Made by a program: the position numbers and the translations under genes. From positions 1-32,507 of the forward strand of contig NEEC01000217.1 of NCBI GenBank assembly GCA_002189035.1: 32,507 bases of DNA, written 5' to 3'. Numbering within the stretch: the first letter of the stretch is position 1; every line of letters begins with the position of its first letter. Under the pieces are notes generated by a model, which was not told where the DNA came from, did not search any database, and was given only the letters and a program-made list of their open reading frames with translations. Positions 13,341 through 22,468 of the stretch are shown here, one piece after another. The DNA is from Utricularia gibba. Lineage: Eukaryota > Streptophyta > Magnoliopsida > Lamiales > Lentibulariaceae.

Positions 13341-16300
13341 ATTTGTGGCTCGGCAAAAAACTTGATGCATTTCTTAACGTTGGGTTTTAATTGGCTGCCT
13401 ACATGGTTTCTCAAGGAAAAGCTTGTCGTTTTTGGGCGGTGATGTCGTTGTGAACTTCGTTCTGACCCAAGGTTCGGTCTGACTCCTTTGCCACATCGGG
13501 TCCTACTCGACGAAAATCGTGTGCACTTATTGAAGTTAGGATGTCATGAGCACCCAAAATGGTTTTCTCAACCGCATGCTTTATATTGAGGAGGCTCTCT
13601 CGTGGGCAACGGTATCGAGAAGGAGGTCGAGTCGAGCTCGGCCCATAGTCATTTGTGCTCGGCAAAAAACTTGATGCATTTCTTAACGTTGGGTTTTAAT
13701 TGGCTGCCTACATGGTTTCTCAAGGAAAAGCTTGTCGTTTTTGGCGGTGATGTCGTTGTGAACTTCGTTCTGACCCAAGGTTCTTTGCCACATCGGGTCC
13801 TACTCGACGAAAATCGTGCTGCACTTATTGAAGTTAGGATGTCATGAGCACCCAAAATGGTTTTCTCAACCGCATGCTTTATATCTGAGGAGGCGCTCTC
13901 GTGGGGCAACGGTATCGAGACGAGTCGAGCTCGGGCCATAGTCATTTGTGGCTCGGCAAAAAACTTGATGCATTTCTTAACGTTGGTTTTAATTGGCTGC
14001 CTACATGGTTTCTCAAGGAAAAGCTTGTCGTTTTTGGGCGGTGATGTCGTTGTGAACTTCGTTCTGACCCAAGGTTCGGTCTGACTGCCACATCGGTCCT
14101 ACTCGACGAAAATCGTGATGCACTTATTGAAGTTAGGATGTCATGAGCACCCAAAATGGTTTTCTCAACCGCATGCTTTATATTGAGGAGGCGCTCTCGT
14201 GGGGCAACGGTATCGAGAAGGAGGTCGAGTCGAGCTCGGGCCCATAGTCATTTGTGGCTCGGCAAAAAACTTGATGCATTTCTTAACGTTGGGTTTTAAT
14301 TGGCTGCCTACATGGTTTCTCAAGGAAAAGCTTGTCGTTTTTGGGCGGTGATGTCGTTGTGAACTTCGTTCTGACCCAAGGTTCGGTCTGAATCGGGTCC
14401 TACTCGACGAAAATCGTGCTGCACTTATTGAAGTTAGGATGTCATGAGCACCCAAAATGGTTTTCTCAACCGCATGCTTTATATCTGAGGAGGCGCTCTC
14501 GTGGGGCAACGGTATCGAGAAGGAGGTCGAGTCGAGCTCGGCCCATAGTCATTTGTAGCTCGGCAAAAAACTTGATGCATTTCTTAACGTTGGGTTTTAA
14601 TTGGCTGCCTACATGGTTTCTCAAGGAAAAGCTTGTCGTTTTTGGGCGGGTGATGTCGTTGTGAACTTCGTTCTGACCCAAGCCTTTGCCACATCGGGTC
14701 CTACTCGACGAAATCGTGCTGCACTTATTGAAGTTAGGATGTCATGAGCACCCAAAATGGTTTTCTCAACCGCATGCTTTATATCTGAGGAGGCGCTCTC
14801 GTGGGGCAACGGTATCGAGAAGGAGTCGAGTCGAGCTCGGGCCCATAGTCATTTGTGCTCGGCAAAAAACTTGATGCATTTCTTAACGTTGAATTGGCTG
14901 CCTACATGGTTTCTCAAGGAAAAGCTTGTCGTTTTTGGGCGGTGATGTCGTTGTGAACTTCGTTCTGACCCAAGGTTCGGTCTGACTCCTTTGCCACATC
15001 GGGTCCTACTCGACGAAAATCGTGATGCACTTATTGAAGTTAGGATGTCATGAGCACCCAAAATGGTTTTCTCAACCGCATGCTTTATATCTGAGGAGGC
15101 GCTCTCGTGGGCAACGGTATCGAGGGAGGTCGAGTCGAGCTCGGGCCCATAGTCATTTGTGGCTCGGCAAAAAACTTGATGCATTTCTTAACGTTGGGTT
15201 TTAATTGGCTGCCTACATGGTTTCTCAAGGAAAAGCTTGTCGTTTTTGGGCGGGTGATGTCGTTGTGAACTTCGTTCTGACCCAAGGTTCGGTCTGACTC
15301 CTTTGCCACATCGGGTCCTACTCGACGAAAATCGTGATGCACTTATTGAAGTTAGGATGTCATGAGCACCCAAAATGGTTTTCTCAACCGCATGCTTTAT
15401 ATCTGAGGAGGCGCTCTCGTGGGGCAACGGTATCGAGAAGGAGGTCGAGTCGAGCTCGGCCCATAGTCATTTGTAGCTCGGCAAAAAACTTGATGCATTT
15501 CTTAACGTTGGGTTTTAATTGGCTGCCTACATGGTTTCAAGGAAAAGCTTGTCGTTTTGGGCGGGTGATGTCGTTGTGAACTTCGTTCTGACCCAAGGTT
15601 CGGTCTGACTCCTTTGCCACATCGGGTCCTACTCGACGAAAATCGTGATGCACTTATTGAAGTTAGGATGTCATGAGCACCCAAAATGGTTTTCTCAACC
15701 GCATGCTTTATATTTGAGGAGGCGCTCTCGTGGGGCAACGGTATCGAGAAGGAGGTCGAGTCGAGCTCGGGCCCATAGTCATTTGTAGCTCGGCAAAAAA
15801 CTTGATGCATTTCTTAACGTTGGGTTTTAATTGGCTGCCTACATGGTTTCTCAAGGAAAAGCTTGTCGTTTTTGGGCGGGTGATGTCGTTGTGAACTTCG
15901 TTCTGACCCAAGGTTCGGTCTGACTCCTTTGCCACATCGGGTCCTACTCGACGAAAATCGTGATGCACTTATTGAAGTTAGGATGTCATGAGCACCCAAA
16001 ATGGTTTTCTCAACCGCATGCTTTATATTGAGGAGGCGCTCTCGTGGGGCAACGGTATCGAGAAGGAGGTCGAGTCGAGCTCGGGCCCATAGTCATTTGT
16101 GGCTCGGCAAAAAACTTGATGCATTTTTAACGTTGGGTTTTAATTGGCTGCCTACATGGTTTCTCAAGGAAAAGCTTGTCGTTTTTGGGCGGGTGATGTC
16201 GTTGTGAACTTCGTTCTGACCCAAGGTTCTGACTCCTTTGCCACATCGGGTCCTACTCGACGAAAATCGTGATGCACTTATTGAAGTTAGGATGTCATGA

Positions 16301-17314
16301 GCACCCAAAATGGTTTTCTCAACCGCATGCTTTATATTGAGGAGGCTCTCGTGGGGCAACGGTATCGAGAAGGAGGTCGAGTCGAGCTCGGGCCCATAGT
16401 CATTTGTAGCTCGGCAAAAAACTTGATGCATTTCTTAACGTTGGGTTTTAATTGGCTGCCTACATGGTTTCTCAAGGAAAAGCTTGTCGTTTTTGGGCGG
16501 GTGATGTCGTTGTGAACTTCGTTCTGACCCAAGGTTCTTTGCCACATCGGGTCCTACTCGACGAAAATCGTGATGCACTTATTGAAGTTAGGATGTCATG
16601 AGCACCCAAAATGGTTTTCTCAACCGCATGCTTTATATCTGAGGAGGCGCTCTCGTGGGGCAACGGTATCGAGAAGGAGGTCGAGTCGAGCTCGGGCCCA
16701 TAGTCATTTGTGGCTCGGCAAAAAACTTGATGCATTTCTTAACGTTGGGTTTTAATTGGCTGCCTACATGGTTTCTCAAGGAAAAGCTTGTCGTTTTTGG
16801 GCGGGTGATGTCGTTGTGAACTTCGTTCTGACCCAAGGTTCCTTTGCCACATCGGGTCCTACTCGACGAAAATCGTGATGCACTTATTGAAGTTAGGATG
16901 TCATAAGCACCCAAAATGGTTTTCTCAACCGCATGCTTTATATCTGAGGAGGCGCTCTCGTGGGGCAACGGTATCGAGAAGGAGGTCGAGTCGAGCTCGG
17001 CCCATAGTCATTTGTAGCTCGGCAAAAAACTTGATGCATTTCTTAACGTTGGGTTTTAATTGGCTGCCTACATGGTTTCTCAAGGAAAAGCTTGTCGTTT
17101 TTGGGCGGGTGATGTCGTTGTGAACTTCGTTCTGACCCAAGGTTCTTTGCCACATCGGGTCCTACTCGACGAAAATCGTGATGCACTTATTGAAGTTAGG
17201 ATGTCATGAACCCAAAATGGTTTTCTCAACCGCATGCTTTATATTGAGGAGGCGCTCTCGTGGGGCAACGGTATCGAGAGGAGGTCGAGTCGAGCTCGGG
17301 CCCATAGTCATTTG

Positions 17315-17375
17315 TAGCGCAAAAAACTTGATGCTTTATATTGGCTGACATGGAGGCTTGTCTCGGGTCGTTGTG
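17315..17375. repeat. Mosaic, degenerate unit without a HindIII site
   Basis: After a normal start, TAGCTCGG is reduced to TAGCG before the A6 tract. The sequence then reads TTGATGC followed by TTTATATTGG. TTTATATTG belongs to the TATAT site some 110 bp upstream in a normal unit, not to this position. It continues with GCTGACATGG, AGGCTTGTC and TCGGGTCGTTGTG, so AAGGAAAAGCTTG and most of the T5-GGGCGGG segment are gone. The register spacing is about 265 bp. The displaced TATATTG suggests a template switch or a rearranged junction rather than simple deletion. Confidence 0.75.
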
Positions 17376-19314
17376 AACTTCGTTCTGACCCAAGGTTCGG
17401 TCTGACTCCTTTGCCACATCGGGTCCTACTCGACGAAAATCGTGATGCACTTATTGAAGTTAGGATGTCATGAGCACCCAAAATGGTTTTCTCAACCGCA
17501 TGCTTTATATTGAGGAGGCGCTCTCGTGGGGCAACGGTATCGAGAAGGAGGTCGAGTCGAGCTCGGGCCATAGTCATTTGTAGCTCGGCAAAAAACTTGA
17601 TGCATTTCTTAACGTTGGGTTTTAATTGGCTGCCTACATGGTTTCTCAAGGAAAAGCTTGTCGTTTTTGGGCGGTGATGTCGTTGTGAACTTCGTTCTGA
17701 CCCAAGGTTCACATCGGGTCCTACTCGACGAAAATCGTGATGCACTTATTGAAGTTAGGATGTCATGAGCACCCAAAATGGTTTTCTCAACCGCATGCTT
17801 TATATTGAGGAGGCCTCTCGTGGGGCAACGGTATCGAGAAGGAGGTCGAGTCGAGCTCGGGCCCATAGTCATTTGTGCTCGGCAAAAAACTTGATGCATT
17901 TCTTAACGTTGGGTTTTAATTGGCTGCCTACATGGTTTCTCAAGGAAAAGCTTGTCGTTTTTGGGCGGGTGATGTCGTTGTGAACTTCGTTCTGACCCAG
18001 GTTCCTTTGCCACATCGGTCCTACTCGACGAAAATCGTGATGCACTTATTGAAGTTAGGATGTCATAGCACCCAAAATGGTTTTCTCAACCGCATGCTTT
18101 ATATCTGAGGAGGCGCTCTCGTGGGGCAACGGTATCGAGAAGGAGGTCGAGTCGAGCTCGGGCCCATAGTCATTTGTAGCTCGGCAAAAAACTTGATGCA
18201 TTTCTTAACGTTGGGTTTTAATTGGCTGCCTACATGGTTTCTCAAGGAAAAGCTTGTCGTTTTTGGGCGGGTGATGTCGTTGTGAACTTCGTTCTGACCC
18301 AAGGTTCGGTCTGACTCCTTTGCCACATCGGGTCCTACTCGACGAAAATCGTGATGCACTTATTGAAGTTAGGATGTCATGAGCACCCAAAATGGTTTTC
18401 TCAACCGCATGCTTTATATTGAGGAGGCGCTCTCGTGGGGCAACGGTATCGAGAAGGAGGTCGAGTCGAGCTCGGGCCCATAGTCATTTGTGCTCGGCAA
18501 AAAACTTGATGCATTTCTTAACGTTGGGTTTTAATTGGCTGCCTACATGGTTTCTCAAGGAAAAGCTTGTCGTTTTTGGGCGGGTGATGTCGTTGTGAAC
18601 TTCGTTCTGACCCAAGGTTCGGTCTGACTCCTTTGCCACATCGGGTCCTACTCGACGAAAATCGTGATGCACTTATTGAAGTTAGGATGTCATGAGCACC
18701 AAAATGGTTTTCTCAACCGCATGCTTTATATTGAGGAGGCGCTCTCGTGGGGCAACGGTATCGAGAAGGAGGTCGAGTCGAGCTCGGGCCCATAGTCATT
18801 TGTGCTCGGCAAAAACTTGATGCATTTCTTAACGTTGGGTTTTAATTGGCTGCCTACATGGTTTCTCAAGGAAAAGCTTGTCGTTTTTGGGCGGGTGATG
18901 TCGTTGTGAACTTCGTTCTGACCCAAGGTTCCTTTGCCACATCGGGTCCTACTCGACGAAAATCGTGATGCACTTATTGAAGTTAGGATGTCATGAGCAC
19001 CCAAAATGGTTTTCTCAACCGCATGCTTTATATTGAGGAGGCGCTCTCGTGGGGCAACGGTATCGAGAAGGAGGTCGAGTCGAGCTCGGGCCCATAGTCA
19101 TTTGTAGCTCGGCAAAAAACTTGATGCATTTCTTAACGTTGGGTTTTAATTGGCTGCCTACATGGTTTCTCAAGGAAAAGCTTGTCGTTTTTGGGGGTGA
19201 TGTCGTTGTGAACTTCGTTCTGACCCAAGGTTCGGTCTGACTCCTTTGCCACATCGGGTCCTACTCGACGAAAATCGTGATGCACTTATTGAAGTTAGGA
19301 TGTCATGAGCACCC

Positions 19315-19425
19315 AAATGCTTTATGTTTTCGAGAAGGAGGTCGAGTCGAGCTCGGGCCATAGTCATTTGTATAAAAAACTTGATGGAGGCTGCTCATCG
19401 TTGTCGGGGCATGTCGTTGTGACTT
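19315..19425. repeat. Most eroded unit of the array, without SphI or HindIII sites
   Basis: CCCAAATGCTTTATG joins two blocks and omits GGTTTTCTCAACCGC. The next bases, TTTTCGAGAAGGAGG, omit the GAGGAGGCGCTCTCGTGGGG part. GTAGCTCGGC before the A-tract is replaced by GTATA. After CTTGATGG the sequence AGGCTGCTCATCGTTGTCGG stands where about 90 bp of unit would be. The register spacing is only about 211 bp. The string TGGAGGCT also occurs at 17352-17359 in the other degenerate unit, which hints that the two are related copies of one damaged unit. Confidence 0.75.
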
Positions 19426-22153
19426 CGTTCTGACCCAAGGTTCCTTTGCCACATCGGGTCCTACTCGACGAAAATCGTGATGCACTTATTGAAGTTAGGA
19501 TGTCATGAGCACCCAAAATGGTTTTCTCAACCGCATGCTTTATATTGAGGAGGCTCTCTCGGGGGCAACGGTATCGAGAAGGAGGTCGAGTCGAGCTCGG
19601 GCCCATAGTCATTTGTAGCTCGGCAAAAAACTTGATGCATTTCTTAACGTTGGGTTTTAATTGGCTGCCTACATGGTTTCTCAAGGAAAAGCTTGTCGTT
19701 TTTGGGCGGTGATGTCGTTGTGAACTTCGTTCTGACCCAAGGTTCGGTCTGACTCCTTTGCCACATCGGGTCCTACTCGACGAAAATCGTGATGCACTTA
19801 TTGAAGTTAGGATGTCATGAGCACCCAAAATGGTTTTCTCAACCGCATGCTTTATATTGAGGAGGCGCTCTCGTGGGGCAACGGTATCGAGAAGGAGGTC
19901 GAGTCGAGCTCGGGCCCATAGTCATTTGTAGCTCGGCAAAAAACTTGATGCATTTCTTAACGTTGGGTTTTAATTGGCTGCCTACATGGTTTCTCAAGGA
20001 AAAGCTTGTCGTTTTTGGGCGGGTGATGTCGTTGTGAACTTCGTTCTGACCCAAGGTTCGGTCTGACTCCTTTGCCACATCGGGTCCTACTCGACGAAAA
20101 TCGTGATGCACTTATTGAAGTTAGGATGTCATGAGCACCCAAAATGGTTTTCTCAACCGCATGCTTTATATCTGAGGAGGCGCTCTCGTGGGGCAACGGT
20201 ATCGAGAAGGAGGTCGAGTCGAGCTCGGGCCCATAGTCATTTGTGCTCGGCAAAAAACTTGATGCATTTCTTAACGTTGGGTTTTAATTGGCTGCCTACA
20301 TGGTTTCTCAAGGAAAAGCTTGTCGTTTTTGGGCGGTGATGTCGTTGTGAACTTCGTTCTGACCCAAGGTTCGGTAGCCACATCGGGTCCTACTCGACGA
20401 AAATCGTGATGCACTTATTGAAGTTAGGATGTCATGAGCACCCAAAATGGTTTTCTCAACCGCATGCTTTATATCTGAGGAGGCTCTCGTGGGGCAACGG
20501 TATCGAGAAGGAGGTCGAGTCGAGCTCGGGCCCATAGTCATTTGTAGCTCGGCAAAAAACTTGATGCATTTCTTAACGTTGGGTTTTAATTGGCTGCCTA
20601 CATGGTTTCTCAAGGAAAAGCTTGTCGTTTTTGGGCGGGTGATGTCGTTGTGAACTTCGTTCTGACCCAAGGTTCGGTCTGACTCCTTTGCCACATCGGG
20701 TCCTACTCGACGAAAATCGTGATGCACTTATTGAAGTTAGGATGTCATGAGCACCCAAAATGGTTTTCTCAACCGCATGCTTTATATCTGAGGAGGCGCT
20801 CTCGTGGGGCAACGGTATCGAGAAGGAGGTCGAGTCGAGCTCGGGCCCATAGTCATTTGTGCTCGGCAAAAAACTTGATGCATTTCTTAACGTTGGGTTT
20901 TAATTGGCTGCCTACATGGTTTCTCAAGGAAAAGCTTGTCGTTTTTGGGCGGGTGATGTCGTTGTGAACTTCGTTCTGACCCAAGGTTCGGTCTGACACA
21001 TCGGGTCCTACTCGACGAAAATCGTGATGCACTTATTGAAGTTAGGATGTCATGAGCACCCAAAATGGTTTTCTCAACCGCATGCTTTATATTTGAGGAG
21101 GCGCTCTCGTGGGGCAACGGTATCGAGAAGGAGGTCGAGTCGAGCTCGGGCCCATAGTCATTTGTAGCTCGGCAAAAAACTTGATGCATTTCTTAACGTT
21201 GGGTTTTAATTGGCTGCCTACATGGTTTCTCAAGGAAAAGCTTGTCGTTTTTGGGCGGTGATGTCGTTGTGAACTTCGTTCTGACCCAAGGTTCGTCTGA
21301 CTCCTTTGCCACATCGGGTCCTACTCGACGAAAATCGTGATGCACTTATTGAAGTTAGGATGTCATAAGCACCCAAAATGGTTTTCTCAACCGCATGCTT
21401 TATATCTGAGGAGGCGCTCTCGTGGGGCAACGGTATCGAGAAGGAGGTCGAGTCGAGCTCGGGCCCATAGTCATTTGTAGCTCGGCAAAAAACTTGATGC
21501 ATTTCTTAACGTTGGGTTTTAATTGGCTGCCTACATGGTTTCTCAAGGAAAAGCTTGTCGTTTTTGGGCGGGTGATGTCGTTGTGAACTTCGTTCTGACC
21601 CAAGGTTCCTTTGCCACATCGGGTCCTACTCGACGAAAATCGTGCTGCACTTATTGAAGTTAGGATGTCATGAGCACCCAAAATGGTTTTCTCAACCGCA
21701 TGCTTTATATCTGAGGAGGCGCTCTCGTGGGGCAACGGTATCGAGAAGGAGGTCGAGTCGAGCTCGGGCCCATAGTCATTTGTGGCTCGGCAAAAAACTT
21801 GATGCATTTCTTAACGTTGGGTTTTAATTGGCTGCCTACATGGTTTCTCAAGGAAAAGCTTGTCGTTTTTGGGCGGGTGATGTCGTTGTGAACTTCGTTC
21901 TGACCCAAGGTTCGGTCTGACTCCTTTGCCACATCGGGTCCTACTCGACGAAAATCGTGATGCACTTATTGAAGTTAGGATGTCATGAGCACCCAAAATG
22001 GTTTTCTCAACCGCATGCTTTATATTGAGGAGGCGCTCTCGTGGGGCAACGGTATCGAGAAGGAGGTCGAGTCGAGCTCGGGCCCATAGTCATTTGTAGC
22101 TCGGCAAAAAACTTGATGCATTTCTTAACGTTGGGTTTTAATTGGCTGCCTAC

Positions 22154-22311
22154 ATGGTTTCTCAAGGAAAAGCTTGTCGTTTTTGGGCGGGTGATGTCGT
22201 TGTGAACTTCGTTCTGACCCAAGGTTCGGTCTGACTCCTTTGCCACATCGGGTCCTACTCGACGAAAATCGTGATGCACTTATTGAAGTTAGGATGTCAT
22301 GAGCACCCAAA
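22154..22311 (+). repeat. Half-unit A of the 315-bp monomer (about 158 bp)
   Basis: The monomer divides into two related halves. Half A begins at ATGGTTTCTCAA and runs to the CCCAAA before the next ATGGTTTTCTCAA. It includes the HindIII site, the TCTGAC pair with the deletion hotspot, the ACGAAAATCGT dyad and the A/C allele. Against half B, the opening ATGGTTT(T)CTCAA block agrees over 12 of 13 columns. The stretch starting at CTACTCGACG (22255) agrees with TAGCTCGGCA (22412) in 27 of 39 columns without a gap. AAGGTTCGGTCTGACTC aligns to GAGGTCGAGTCGAGCTC with short gaps. The constant offset of 157-158 bp is what an ancient tandem duplication would leave. I aligned it by eye, so overall identity is not measured. 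Confidence 0.75.
22224..22250 (+). other. Deletion hotspot within the monomer, shown in the reference copy
   Basis: The segment GGTTCGGTCTGACTCC followed by TTTGCCACATCGG is intact here but is shortened in a large share of copies. Recurrent alleles include a loss of 10 bp (GGTTCCTTTGCC, for example near 4531, 6677, 16840, 18930 and 21606) and a loss of 11 bp (GGTTCTTTGCC, near 16533, 17141, 23791 and 26882). Other breakpoints join GGTTC directly to GCCAC, ACATC or TGACTCC. In the cleaner region 19.7-29.0 kb, 8 of 30 units are altered here. A TCTGAC direct repeat spans the segment, and one copy (7561-7578) carries exactly the deletion expected between those two repeats. The hotspot may be real slippage or an assembly effect. 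Confidence 0.8.
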
Positions 22312-22468
22312 ATGGTTTTCTCAACCGCATGCTTTATATCTGAGGAGGCGCTCTCGTGGGGCAACGGTATCGAGAAGGAGGTCGAGTCGAGCTCGGGCCC
22401 ATAGTCATTTGTAGCTCGGCAAAAAACTTGATGCATTTCTTAACGTTGGGTTTTAATTGGCTGCCTAC
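22312..22468 (+). repeat. Half-unit B of the 315-bp monomer (about 157 bp)
   Basis: Half B starts at ATGGTTTTCTCAACC and ends at CTGCCTAC just before the next half A. It carries the SphI site, the TATATCTGAGGAGG variable site, the GTCGAGTCGAGCTCGGGCCC segment, the A6 tract, the NsiI site and the T-rich GGGTTTTAATT. Relative to half A it holds the same ATGGTTT(T)CTCAA opening and an A-tract followed by TGATGCA about 110 bp later. The GTCGAGTCGAG block is local to this half and is itself a short tandem duplication. Since A and B are well diverged while successive 315-bp units are nearly identical, amplification evidently proceeded with the dimer as its unit. Confidence 0.75.

Larger units (their letters stand above)
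1..14921. repeat. Left domain of the array: indel-rich units with mixed A/C alleles
   Basis: Register positions 243 to 14922 give 49 intervals averaging about 300 bp, with a range of 266-315. Almost every unit has lost single bases in homopolymers (GGGG to GGG, AAAA to AAA, TTTTT to TTTT) and many have lost 5-25 bp segments. Substitutions are rare. At the GTG[A/C]TGCAC site, 25 units carry A, 22 carry C and 3 have lost the base or segment, and the two alleles are interspersed. The first complete register mark is at 243, and the window opens at TCCTTTGCCAC, inside half A. Nothing other than satellite is present. The erosion could be an old, poorly homogenised flank or poorly corrected sequence. 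Confidence 0.85.
14922..21620. repeat. Central domain: A-allele-only block with local TATATTGAGG expansion
   Basis: From the unit whose allele lies near 15025 to the one near 21338, 22 successive units all carry GTGATGCAC, while both flanking regions contain the C allele. Within it, at 16.0-19.9 kb, 10 of 13 scorable units have TATATTGAGG instead of TATATCTGAGG. That form is much less common after 20.1 kb. Most units are 302-314 bp. Two units near 17.3 and 19.3 kb are severely eroded and are listed separately. The shared alleles are what a locally amplified block derived from few founder units would show. Confidence 0.75.

Noticed and set aside
22223-22239. tRNA-like internal promoter: GGTTCGGTC resembles a B box and TGGCTCGGC an A box
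   Set aside because: Each differs from its consensus at a key position, the two are about 127 bp apart across units, and no cloverleaf or terminator arrangement is visible.
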